Below, in pieces: positions 1-11,085 of a DNA stretch of 64,000 nucleotides. The translations under genes were made by a program, and so were the position numbers. The stretch's first letter is position 1, and the number at the start of each line of letters is the position of its first letter. The notes under the pieces were generated by a model, which worked only from the letters and a program-made list of their open reading frames with translations, did no database searches and had not been told where the DNA came from. This stretch comes from Liquidambar formosana (lineage: Eukaryota; Streptophyta; Magnoliopsida; Saxifragales; Altingiaceae), in NCBI GenBank assembly GCA_039720395.1, contig CM077824.1:23079278-23143277 (forward strand), given 5' to 3'.

Positions 1-1457
1 TAAGTGTTGAGGTCGATTAAAATTTAGGTCTAGATTTATTTTACAAAGCCGAACCAAAAGCAGTTCTAAAGTAGGGTCAAAATTCACCCGAACTGCTCAT
101 GGGCAATCAGTTCGGTAGGGAGACTGCAAAAACACATTCCCCCATCAATTCAAGAATTCAAATCACCAAGGGTAGGAAACCACCAGGGATTTCCCTCTTC
201 TCAAGAAGCCCTTTCAGATACTGAAAAAATGACAGTACAAGACATTAAAGGCTTTGAAACTAAAGAACAAAGACATTAAAGGCTTTGAAACGATGGAGAA
301 TCCAGCAAACAGAGGCTGAGATGAAGCAACGAAGAGTACTCTGAGGTTCCTGAAGCTCCCAAAAGCACAAAAATCACTAGACAACGAAGGAGGATTGGCG
401 ATGATGAAGCACTGGTGGCAGAAGAGCCTGATTTGGCGATGGCAATGGATTTCTCTGGTGAAGACAAGGCAAAGTACAGAAGAAATTTGGACACAATAAT
501 AGGAGAAGAGAAAGTAAATGAACAGTGGTTTCTCTCTCTTTCTCTCTCTCTTTTTTATACCTAAACATTATGAGCATTAAATACTGAAATGACATAAAAC
601 TGCTAGAATGATGTCATTTCCTCGAAATATGAAACGACACACCGTCTTGACAGCTGGACTATCACGTGGACAGAAACAATGAGAAATGATTATAAATTAT
701 GACAACCCCGAGATCAGGGCAATTATAATTGAGGCAAATTGTGTAAGAAAATACTAACCTGCACACTACAACCATGAAAAATTCCTACAGCTCGATCTAC
801 TAGTTATGGCTCCTCTCATCAACCCAATATAAAAAATCTTCCAATGTAAAATACAATCATGGGAGCTTAATATGCCCGACCTCATAATATGGGAGCCCAA
901 TCTCCCCACATCGGTACCGATCAACTTCTAACCAATCCCCGTGAAATACGAACTTAGTTACCCAAATTGCAGTCCGATTTCAACCAAGGCTGATAAACCC
1001 TGGTCAAATAGCTGGATACGTAACTCAAGTTATGGTTAACCTAACCCAAACAGTTATTAGACCAGCCTGAGTTAGTCCATACATAAATCTATAAATAGAA
1101 CATGTTGTAACATAATTTAGGTATGACCTAACCTTAGCCCTTGAAATATTCTCTCCTTCTCTCTTTAAAATTGCCACTGACTAGACCGTCAGAGAGGATT
1201 TGGCCGAACCCACTTCGGCCACCCTCTGACCTTGAGTTTACTATTTGTAGGTCCATCGCACGGTGTGATTGCAGCTCTATTCCATCATTCTTCATCCAAG
1301 GTTGGGAAAAACCCCTATACAATTGGGCTATGTAAAACGTTTGGAAAACAGACGAACAATTTATACAGCATATATAGAGAAAATATACATCCAATATATA
1401 TATCTAGTCAAAATACCCTCAATTGTTATAAAGTAATAAACTTAACATAGGGGCTTC
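1..1457. repeat. Repeat-derived sequence, possible LTR fragment
   Basis: No convincing gene is visible. From about 880 to 1320 the sequence looks like the promoter and R region of an LTR: a TATA-like ctataaatag near 1090, a CT-rich leader near 1150, and a nested stem at about 1189-1230 (GTCAGAG...CTCTGAC around GGCCGAA...TTCGGCC). Its last bases (1449-1457) are a purine-rich AGGGGCTTC directly before the LTR at 1458. The same motif precedes the 3' LTR at 21555, so this stretch is probably the 3' internal end of an older element, with another LTR fragment inserted. Small ORFs on both strands have no recognisable domain. Confidence 0.35.
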
Positions 1458-3092
1458 TGTCACACCCCATTTTTGTCACCTTAGCTAGGACATATCATTT
1501 CATGTAGGATTTTGAGTCCTCTTCGAGTCTAGTCTTTTGCATTGAGTTTCTATGGCATTGAATATCATGTGTATGAATTTTGAAATGATTTGGAGTTCAT
1601 TTCGATGGTCAATAAGAACTTTTGCGACTTTAAGGGCATAATCATCTTTTAAGCCGTATATTTTCCATTTGACCTTGAAATGAAACCCGAGTCATTCCTT
1701 TGAGTTCATATGGTTACATAGAGTCTATATATAGGTTCAATTTCATGAATTAATGGTTTAAGATCAATTCGGCTCATAATGGTTCGGGTTAGCTAAAAGA
1801 CCCTTTCTTGGTTTGCTCAAATTGACTCACAAGACCCGATCAATTTTCTCTCATTTAACTTCAATTGGGCTTTATTTACATCCTAGGTATGTTTAGAAAG
1901 ATCGAATTTCGATTTGGAAAGCACTTGGTTCGACCTTGTGTACAAACCCAACTTAGGGACGGTGAGGCACCATGGTTAACTACCTTTGTAAAACCTAACC
2001 ATGCACCCACGGTTAAGGATTTTTTGTCCTTAAATGCTTAAAAATGTGTTCCCCTTCGAAACACGGTTGTTTTGGCTTTTATTTCGTCAAAATCGGACTT
2101 AATTTGAACATTCTAGGACTTCTACAGCGAGTAGGAGTCAAAACCGGAGTGAAATAGAAGAGCCCCTCGGATAACCGTCCGAGGCTGGACGATTAGCCGT
2201 CCAAGCCCAGACAGCTAACCGTCCAGGCCTAGATGGTCACCCGAGAGACTCCATCTTTAAGTGAAATTCTGACTCTTCTCTCCCTCTTTTGACGGTTTCC
2301 TCCGCCATTGCAACTTGTTTTCTCTTAGGAGTGTGTAAGTTTGAGTTGTTTGAGCACTAAGAGAGTCTCTAATAGCCCTAGGATCATTGTTTAATGAATT
2401 AATCTTAGCTATTGGTTTAGAGGGTCAGTTCTCTATATAAAGGACATGATATTCAGCACATAGGGGAAGGTTAATTACACTTTACACTTAGAGAGAGAGG
2501 GAGCTACGAGTTTGGAGAGCTAGAAGGACATCAAGAGGAGGCTCTTCAACCCCAAGCAAGCAAGGAAACAAGGAGTTTGAAGACAAGGAAGGTTCTACAA
2601 GAGGTAAGTACTCTTCTTGAATGCTGAACATAGGCTTTCTCCTTCTCCTTCTTCTTCTTCTTCTATGATAGTTCTAGTGCATGATGTAACTCCACATGTT
2701 AGGATAGTTCAATGTTTTTAGGATGTATTATGAATGATTTTGAGATGGTTTATAGCTTTATGTGCTTAATAATCCCTAGTTTACTAAGGAATAGATGGTG
2801 TTATTCTTCTTATCCTCTTAAATCATGCATAGTTCATATGTCTAGGTTGCTATGATAATTGTCATGAGTTGATGCTCCTGTTAGTTAATATATATGATGT
2901 AAATGATATTCATGATGATTTGAGCATGTGTTAGAGTCTTTTCATAGGTTTTTATGCATAGTTGTGAGATTAGGGTTTCGATAACCCTAAAATCACACAA
3001 GTCTCATACAGCATGCCTAGCTTTACTTTGTGAGTTGTTTCTCATCATAGTCATTCTATATATGCTACATATAGTTGAATCATGCTAGGTTT
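1458..3092 (+). repeat. Truncated 3' LTR of a Tat-type Ty3/gypsy element
   Basis: Starts with TGTCACACCCC and can be followed alongside the LTRs at 3825 and 21555 through the palindromic module (about 2163-2243), the TATA box (about 2434-2441) and a candidate splice donor GAGGTAAG near 2601. Similarity stops at 3092, where a CACTA-type terminus begins. The missing last 1.4 kb was not found elsewhere in the window. A polypurine motif directly upstream shows it was a 3' LTR, so this is a separate and older family member. Confidence 0.8.
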
Positions 3093-3824
3093 CACTACAA
3101 CAAATTAGGCTTTCCATGACGTGCAAAGCACGTCGTAAAAGGCCTTTTACGACGTGCCGGCGCATGTCGTGCATTGCGATGCCGTGGAAAGTCATGACAC
3201 ATTTACGACGTGCAATGTGCGTCGTAAAAACCTTTTTAACGGCTTGCACTACACATCGTAAATAGTTATTAACGACGCACAATGAACGTCGTAAAAAACA
3301 TAGCAACGGTATGCCTGCACTTTTAACGACGTGCAGGGTACGTCGTGTTAAGTGTTTTACGACGCACGCTGCACGTCGTGAAAATGTTATTAACGACGTG
3401 TTCTGTACGTCATTAAAACATTTAATACGACGTACGCCGAACGTCGTTAAAACTATAGGCATACCCTTGCTATGTTTTTTACGATGTTCATTGTGCGTCG
3501 TTAATAACTATTTACGACGTGTAGTGCAAGTCATAGTAAATTATTATTATTATTATTTTAATTACCTACATTGCTTATCAAATGCCAACAATACATTTTT
3601 TGATAACCTTTTGTCTATAACCTATTTCCTGCTTTGCTTATCAAATGCCTACAACACAAACAATGTCTATGATTTAAACCAATTGAACCTAATTCAAAAA
3701 ATATATCATTCATCAACATCATTTTTTTTCCTAAGTGCATTAATCTACAATTAACCTAAACTCCCAACCAGCCATGTCTATGATTTAAACCAATTAAACC
3801 TAATTCAAAAAACATTCATACATC
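3093..3824. mobile_element. CACTA-like transposon terminus with subterminal foldback
   Basis: Begins CACTACAACAAAT, the terminal signature of plant CACTA (En/Spm) transposons, exactly where the upstream LTR is interrupted. It is followed to about 3540 by many alternating ACGACGTGC / GCACGTCGT units, as in CACTA subterminal repeats. Within it, 3240-3313 and 3456-3532 form a long near-perfect inverted repeat. 3541-3824 is AT-rich with a direct repeat (about 3666-3702 and 3778-3815). No transposase ORF was recognised; two ORFs across the foldback are translations of the repeats. The opposite terminus was not found. A Tat element begins at 3825, so the CACTA copy may be split by it. Confidence 0.6.
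3240..3532. repeat. Long inverted repeat (hairpin) in CACTA-like end
   Basis: The sequence at 3240-3313 (from cttgcactacac to gcaacggtatgcc) is matched in reverse complement at 3456-3532 with only a few mismatches. The arms are about 75 bp and the spacer about 140 bp, itself filled with shorter cgt/acg dyads. The structure would fold into a long hairpin RNA if transcribed. Confidence 0.75.
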
Positions 3825-4527
3825 TGTCACACCCCATTTTTGTCACCTTAGCTAGGACATATCATTTCATGTAGGATTTTGAGTCCTTTTTGAGTCTAGT
3901 CTTTTGCATTGAGTTTCTATAGCATTGAATGTCATGTGTATGAATTTTGAAGTGATTTGGAGTTCATTTCGATGGTCAATAAGAACTTTTGCGACTTGAA
4001 GGGCATAATCGTCTTTTAGGCCGTATATTTTCCATTTGACCTTGGAATGAATCCCGAGTCATCCCATCAAGTTCATATGGTTATATAGAGTCCATATATA
4101 GGTTCAATTTCATGAATTAATGGTTTAAGATCAATTCGGCTCGTAATGGTTCGGGTTGGCTAAAAGACCCTTTCTTGGTTTGCTCAAATTGACTCATAAG
4201 ACCCAACCAATTTTCTCTCAAATAACTTCAATTGGGCTTTATTTATGTCCTAAACATGTTTAGAAAGATCAATTTTCGATTGGGAAAGCATTCGGTTCGA
4301 CCTTGTGTACAAACCCAGCTTAGCGACGGTGAAGCACCATGGTTAACCACCTTTGTAAAACCTAACCATGCACCCATGGTTGCGGATTTTTGTCCTAAAA
4401 TGCTTAAAAATGTGTTCCCCTTCGAAACACGGTCGTTTTGGCTTTTATTTCGTCAAAATCAGACTTAATTTGAAGATTTTAGGACTTCTACAGCAAGTGG
4501 GAGTCAAAAGCGGAGCAAATATAGGAG

Positions 4528-4632
4528 GGCCTCGGGTAACCGTCCGGGGCTGGACGGTCAGCCGTCTAGGCCCAGACGGCTAACCGTCCAGGCCCAGACG
4601 GCTAACCGTCCAGGCCTAGTTGGTCACCCGAG
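4528..4632. promoter_or_regulatory. Palindromic GGACGGT/ACCGTCC module in LTR U3
   Basis: Bounded by CCTCGGGTAACC and GGTCACCCGAGG, which are inverted repeats with one mismatch. Inside are several alternating ggacggt, acggct and accgtcc units. It lies about 190 bp upstream of the TATA box. The 3' LTR has a contracted form (22259-22297), and related modules lie at 2163-2243, 16193-16230 and 19443-19523. A cis-regulatory role is inferred from position and recurrence. Confidence 0.6.
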
Positions 4633-4819
4633 GAGTCCTTCTTTAAGTCAAACTCTGACTCCTCTATCCCTCTTTTGACGGTTTCCTCCGCCAAAACAAC
4701 TTGTCTGAGCTTAGGAGTGTGTAGGTTTGAGTTGTTTGAGCACCAAGAGAGTCTCTAATAGCCCTAGGATCATTATTTAATGAATTAATCCTAGCCATTG
4801 GTTTAGGGGGTCAGTTCTC

Positions 4820-4827
4820 TATATAAA
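4820..4827 (+). promoter_or_regulatory. TATA box of the 5' LTR
   Basis: TATATAAA within the conserved context ctctatataaaggacatgat, present in all three LTR copies (also about 2434-2441 and 22484-22491). A purine-rich transcribed leader and a GAGGTAAG donor-like site follow, as expected for the R region of a plant LTR. Confidence 0.7.
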
Positions 4828-6855
4828 GGACATGATATTCAGCACATAGGGGGAGGTTAATTGCACTTTACACTTAGAGAGAGGGAGAACTACGAGTTTG
4901 GAGAGCTAGAAGGACTTCAAGAGGAGGCTCTTCAACCCCAAGCAAGCAAGGAAACAAGAGGTTTGAAGACAAGGAAGAGTCTACAAGAGGTAAGCCTATC
5001 CCTTTAGTGCTGAACATGAATTCTCTGCTTCTCTTTCTCCTTCTTCTTCTATGGTAGTTCTAGTGCATGATATAGCTCCACATGTTAGGTTAGTTCCATG
5101 TTTTTAGGATAGTATATGAATGATTTTAGGATAGTTTATGGCTTTATATGCTTGACAATCCCTGGTTTACCAAGGATTTGATAGCCTGATTCGCTCTATC
5201 TTCTTAAATCATGCATAGTTCACATGTTTAAGTCGCTGTGATAGTTATCATGTGTTGATGTTCCTGTTAGTTAATATATGCTATATGAATGATATTCATG
5301 ATAATTTGAGCATGTCTTAGAGTTTTTTCATAGGTCCTAATGCATAGTTGTGAGATTAGGGTTTCGATAACCCTGAAATCGCACAAGTTTCATACAGCAT
5401 ACTTAGCTTAGTTTTGTGAGTTGTTGCTCATCATAATCATTCTATATATGCTGCATATAGTTGAATCATGCTAGGTTTGCATTCATATAGTATATTTTAT
5501 AGGGTTTTTGGAGACATTATCCTTTTCTAAGGATAATTATCCTTTTCGTTGAGTAAGGTTTTGCATGAGAGTCTTCTGTGATGTGTTTAAGCATGAAATC
5601 ACTTATGTTGTGTTCTAGGGTATATATTTTACGTAGGATATGCTGATTGCACCTCCCCATAACGACTTTTTTTACGTGAAATTATCTTAGGATAGTTTCG
5701 CTTAAGAAAGCTCACCGTAGGAAGGCCTGTTTTCATATTTTACATGAAATATCATCTTTTTGGTTAGAATATGCTTTGTTATCATGTTTATTGATATTAT
5801 TGGAGTCTCTTATGCTTGTTAGTGTGTCTTTCATCGGTTTTTATGCATGTTAGTTAGGTCATTGCATGTAGGATTGAGTTAGAGTCCTTAGTTATTCATT
5901 ATTCTTGTTGTTTGCATGATTAATGGATGATTTTAGGCTTTGTCAAAGTTCTGTCCAGATTAGGATATTGTTTTCTTTGCATGATTGTGTGCACTTGTAA
6001 GGGTGCAAACAGGTACAATGCTTGTCCTATTGCAAATAGGGCTGCTATGGTCTGAAATGGCTAATGCTTGGAGCTTGTGCGCTCAGGTAAGTAGGGTTTG
6101 AAGGTGCCCCAATTCACCTTTCTTTTCTTTCTTTTCTTTTCTCCCTCCTAGGGTTACTTCTTAATACAAGCTTATGGTAATAATCAAAGGTTCCCTTCAA
6201 TATAAAATTCTGGTTTTTATCAAGGTTTTCCTCTTATGGAAGTTTTCTGTTTTGGATTAAATCAATATATTTTCAAATGAGGAAACCTAAGGTTATTACC
6301 ATAGGTTTGTATTAGGTTGTAACCCTATTCTTTTCGAACTACGTGGACTTTGATCCATGTATTTCGCTGCATGGTACGTAGGCGCTCTTCGTGAGGCTCA
6401 AGTCCGTCCTAGGATCCAAGTATCCTAGGTTTTTTCTTTTCTTTTCTTCTTTTTTCTGTTTTGTTTTGTTTGTTTGATTATGCATGAGATGATTCGATGG
6501 AATATATGATATGCATGCTGCCTTGTGATGATATATGATGATATTTGAGTGGAAAAGATATTAAGTTAGCCCAATTAAATTAAGAGACCAACTCGGGCGA
6601 TGTGGGTGCCTATGGGCTTTTGCCCAGAACCTTCCCACGTCGTAACTTAGCCCCCGGATCCAATTTTCTGGTCTCAAAGACTTTGCTTTTCCTTTAATGG
6701 AGTCATGTGGTTTTGAAAATAAAACATTTTTACGGTTTTCCTCTTTTCCTTAAAAATTGAGGTGGCGACTCCTTTTTGTTTGTTGTCTTTAAACCCCCTA
6801 TTTATATTCTTGCCAAACCCTTGTGGGCGCCGCGCTTTTTCGTGGGTTCACAGTT

Positions 6856-6874
6856 TGGCGACTCCGCTGGGGAT
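6856..6874 (+). other. Primer binding site, tRNA-Arg
   Basis: TGGCGACTCCGCTGGGGAT starts three bases after the LTR end. It is complementary to the 3' end of plant tRNA-Arg(UCG) including CCA. Use of tRNA-Arg as primer is typical of Ogre/Tat elements. Confidence 0.9.
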
Positions 6875-7611
6875 GTCGAGGGCTAGACTCATTTAATTTG
6901 ATTGGGCTAAATTAATTTCTTATTGTTAATTAAAATCAATCACATTGTATCCGCTTGATTGCGTGCTTTCATTTATTGCATTGTGTGTGCTACTGTTGCA
7001 TGATCACTCGATTGTCCCTCGATGTATCCTTGCCAACTGATAGCCTAGTTCGACCTTGGTTTTCCTGATTCCATGTGTTGGGCGAAGCTATCAAACCTCT
7101 CTTGCCAAGTACCCTTGGGTATATCAAATGGACCAATCACGTACTGCTGGACCCACGCGACATTCCTGATGTCACATGTGGTTAGGTATAAAGATTGGTA
7201 CAAGCAAAGTTGAGGACCCTAGCCTACCCTCTTAAACGAAAGAATTGCATGTAATGGGCCTTCTAGGACATCGTTGGATCACCTATATGCACACACATTG
7301 TTGTGATGATATGCTGCCGTGTTTGTGATGTGTTGCCATGCTTTGTTGATTGAGTGGGTAATTAAAGGAAACTTTACACCCTACATCCTTAATACGTACC
7401 CTTCCCCATGACCCCCGCAAGGGTAATTGGTTAAGAGAACTAATTAAGGGTGTATGTTGTAAAAATTTTGAGATAATTATGGAAGCTTAGGATGGACCCT
7501 TAAGCTGAAAAAATTGAGTGTTTGCCCTATATTAGAGGGAGAGACGTGCTGGCTTGGATCCGTGATCAACAAGGGCGCCTAGTCAGTGCTGATTCCATTA
7601 CTAAGTCGGAT
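6875..7611 (+). other. Untranslated leader of the Tat element
   Basis: Lies between the primer site and the first gag ATG. No ORF or known RNA structure was recognised. Elements of this group carry long leaders before gag, and a packaging role would be expected here but is not visible in the sequence. Confidence 0.5.
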
Positions 7612-10600
7612 ATGGCTGAAGAAAGAACTAGCAACCGGGGTTTCAACCTTGAGGCCGCTTTGAAAGCTATCATGGAAAAGCTTGATCACACTACCCAGGT
7701 ATCCGAGACCGCACTCAAGTTAGCTCAAGACCTTCAACAGAAGAACTCTGAACCTAAATCTAGGGCCCATGCCACTGATAACAATCAAGGATCCAATGAG
7801 TCTGAATCCGCTGAGGAACCATTAGGAGAAGGGGGAGAACTACCCAAGACCAAGGAAGGGGAAAGCAAAGCCACATCAAGGGAGAGCTCAACCGTCCTGG
7901 CAAACAAGGTCGAGGCCTTAGAACGAATTCTGAAGGGAATCCGCAGGTCTGATGATATGGTGGACATCCGTACCTTGTCCTTGTTCCCAAAGGCTCGCAT
8001 CCCGTTACAATTCAAGATGCCGGAGTTGGAAAAATTCGATGGGATTGGCTGTCCTAAAACCCACCTCAAGATGTATGTGCGAGCTATGCACCCTTGAGGG
8101 GCGAACGATGAGTTATTGGCTCAAATGTTTCATGAGTCATTAGCAAGTTCCGCCTTGAAATGGTTTTTGTCATTAGAGGAGAACAGAACCAAGACTTGGG
8201 AAGATGTGTGCAATGCATTCACAGACCATTACAAGTATAACACTGAAGTGGATGTCACGTGAAGGGACTTGGAAACCACTAAGCAAGGGGTTAACGAGAC
8301 TTTCTCCGCCTTCATCACTAGGTGGAGACAAAAGGCTTCTAAGATGACAGACAGACCGAACGAGGAAGAACAGATTCAGTTGGTAGTGAAGAACTTGCTG
8401 CCCGTATATCACAAGCATCTCTTTGCTCATTACTTTCCGAATTTCAAGGCTCTTGTTGGGGCTGGCACACAAGTTGAAGATGCAATCGCCGATGGAACAA
8501 TCAAAACGGAGGAGGTCCTAAGGAGTCGAAGGACAAACTTTGGAGGAAAGCCCAATGCTGAGGTCAATACCATTACCCAACCCACTCGCCCTTTCTCCCT
8601 AAATGACTCCACCTCACCTCGCCAATTCACCGAGCTATATATGCCACTCGAAAGAGTCTTTGAAAAGCTGAGAAGTCGTGACCTCCTGAAACCCCTCGAC
8701 CCAAGGCCTCCACCAAACCCATTGCCCAAGAACTACAATGAAAATGAATATTGCAAGTTCCACCAAGCCAAAGGCCATCTAACCAACTGTTGTTACCGCC
8801 TCCGCCATGAAATCCAAGATTTGCTCGACAAGCAGATCATTTCACCACCCACCGCACCAAATCGCCCAAATGTCACTCGAAATCCCCTCCCCACTCACAA
8901 TATGCCTCCTCCCAACAACATAAATGCCATCGAGCTAGGCTCGTCCCAATCCCGTCAACCCATAAGGCGGTACACGCCGCTTCCCATGACCTTGACCCAG
9001 GTTTTCCACCAATGTTGTGATAAAGGGCTTATATTGCCATGCCATTCAAAGCCGAGGCCTTCGACTCCTCACCAATTCTGTTTGTACCATCAGGCGCCTG
9101 GACATGATACGGAGGACTGTGTTATACTGAAAAAGGTAGTTCAAGACCTTATTGATCAAAAGGTTTTGGTATTGCCAAAGAAGTCCATGCAGCGACAATT
9201 GAAAGAAAGGTTCGAGGCAGGAGATCCTAAAGTGGGTTTGTTGGGAGAGTCGTCCGGAAAGTTTGATTACTATGTACTCTATCCCGACCCCATCCCTGAG
9301 GAGCCTATAATCCCCACAGGTTGGGATGAGTTGCCAGAGGAAGTCCAAATGGAAGAGATCGACACAATCACATGGGATGACCTCATGGGTGACGTAGGAG
9401 AGATTGATGATATGTGGATGAGCGATGACGAAGTGGAGCACATAACTAGAGGGGGTCGCCATTTCAAGCCTCCGCACTTAGAATCTGACAACCCATTGGG
9501 GGACCTGGAAGGTAATCGCCACCTCGACCTGCAAGAAGAAGAGGACGAAGTGCTCAGGCAATTGAGAAAGACTAATGCCAACATCACTATATGGGGTTTG
9601 CTCATGGCCTCTTACAAGCACCGTCAGACTATCTTGAAGTTGCTAAACCAGATACAGGTTCCTGTTGACACATCTCCGGAAAATTTGGTGAACTTGGTGA
9701 ATCCAACCTCGAAGAACTCAACCATTGTGTTCTCAGAAGTAGACCTACCTAAAAGTGGACCTAGCCATTCGCAAGCCATGTACATCACTGTCGATACCAT
9801 GGGAAAGAGAGTTCCAACAGTCCTGATTGATGATGGTTCCGCTCTTAATGTGTGCCCTCTCAGGACTGCCACCGTCTTGGGGTTGGATCCAACAGACTCC
9901 ATGCCATCCGGGCAAACAGTGAGAGCCTATGATAACACCCGTAGAGAGGTGATTGGAGTGGTCACTTTGCCACTGATTATGGGGCCTACAGAATTCAGAG
10001 TGGAATTCCAAGTGCTGGACGTCCCGTCGTGCTTCAACCTCTTGTTGGGAAGACCTTGGATTCATCCTGCAGGGGCTGTCCCTTCTTCATTACACCAAAA
10101 AGTCAAGTTCCCTTATGAAGGGGCCATTGTCACACTCCAAGGTGATTATGACTTGAAGTCGTCAGGGGTACCCATTTGCGAGATCAAGCCCGAGCCCGTT
10201 AATGCACCATTGTCTGGGTTCGAGTATGTTCAATGCATAGAGAAAGAGCCGGAACAGAGAGAATTGATACCTCTCGACTTTTGCCCTCATGGCAATTTGC
10301 ATGTAGGGAACATAATGAAGAAAATGAGTTTCTTCCCAGGCATGGGACTAGGACGCCGTCAGCAAGGCATACCGACATCCGTTCAGAGCCGCATTGTCAC
10401 CTATACCTTCGGATTGGGGTATAAGCCTTCCAAAAAGGACCGTATGGAGATGTTGCAGAGAAGCAAAGAAAGGGTCAAAGCAAAAGCAGAAGGGAGGGCG
10501 CCAGATATCCGAATCTCGCCATACTGACCTACCTTGAATGGTTACTTTGTTAAGGAAGGGGAGGACTTCCTATTCTGTGGATTCCCCGAACCATCCATTG

Positions 10601-10916
10601 ACAAAGCAACCAAGGCGAGAGATCCGGGGTTTGAAATATTCTTTACTGAGTGATATCCCATTACTGCTACAATGGTTGACGATGAAGCGATCAAGGATGA
10701 CTATTGGGAAAAGAAGAGCGAGGACTGGGCAGAACAGATGGATTCGGAAGCCATGGTTACAATGTTTCAAGATATGGTTCTTGTTGTAGAGGAATCGGAT
10801 CTCGAGTGTTCTTCAATTCACCATGCAGCCATGCCGCTCCTTAATTGGTATCTTGAAGAGGGTATCATTGCAGAAGTTCTTGAGGGCGAGGATCTCGACT
10901 TACCTGATAGTAGTTT
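7612..10916 (+). pseudogene. gag-protease reading frame of the Tat element (four TGA stops)
   Basis: The first in-frame ATG of the conserved frame is at 7612 (MAEERTSNRGFN). The same frame stays open to 10916 except for four TGA codons at 8095, 8260, 10525 and 10651; no TAA or TAG interrupts it. It encodes the capsid-like gag domain (about 7950-8520), two zinc-knuckle-like CX2HX4HX4C motifs (about 8747-8800 and 9078-9120), an acidic linker, the retropepsin with active site IDDGSALNV (about 9823-9850), and a G-patch-like segment (KKMSFFPGMGLGRRQQG, about 10318-10370). These proteins form the virus-like particle and process the polyprotein. The frame ends at a predicted intron that would join it to pol. 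All breaks being TGA fits C-to-T decay of CGA or G-to-A decay of TGG. Confidence 0.88.
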
Positions 10917-11085
10917 GTAGGTTCCTTAGTAGCTTGTCTTAGCTTTCCTTTCAAATAAAGTGTGTCCTCCTAGCCCACCTTGTGGAGTTAGGAGTCGTTC
11001 CCTAGTTGTGGCACATGTGTTTTCTTTTCTTTGTTTTGTTTTGTTAGTTCAGTCAATAAAGTGTGTTTCTTTTCATTATTTGCAG
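10917..11085 (+). other. Candidate intron between protease and RT
   Basis: Donor ttt|GTAGGT at 10917 and acceptor ttatttgCAG|tgt ending at 11085, preceded by a T-rich tract. Removing these 169 bases joins the gag-protease frame to the RT frame and deletes the TAG at 10918. Ogre elements are known to contain a spliced intron at this position. The donor is weak, and the intron is inferred only from frame and position. Confidence 0.5.

Larger units (their letters stand above)
3825..6852 (+). repeat. 5' LTR of the Tat element
   Basis: A 3,028-bp LTR from TGTCACACCCC to GGGTTCACA, followed three bases later by the primer site. It contains a palindromic GGACGGT module (4528-4632), a TATA box (4820-4827), a candidate splice donor GAGGTAAG at about 4987, pyrimidine-rich tracts and the paired motif gaactacgtgg...ggtacgtaggc at 6336-6385. 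It is nearly identical to the 3' LTR over its last 1.4 kb, but differs strongly around 5000-5100 and carries extra copies of the palindromic module. Confidence 0.93.

Noticed and set aside
1134..1450. Overlapping ORFs on both strands near 1134-1450 as genes
   Set aside because: They cover the LTR-like hairpin region and have no domain or gene context.
3085..3754. ORFs on both strands across 3085-3462 and 3311-3754
   Set aside because: They translate the inverted ACGACGT repeats of the CACTA-like end, which stay open in several frames; no domain and no gene structure.
4232..4583. ORFs in the LTRs at 4232-4583, repeated at 21962-22283
   Set aside because: Present in both LTRs because the LTRs are copies; they span U3 sequence and show no domain.
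7522..7611. Gag start at 7522
   Set aside because: That start would be a TTG; the first ATG in frame is at 7612 and the residues upstream look like leader.
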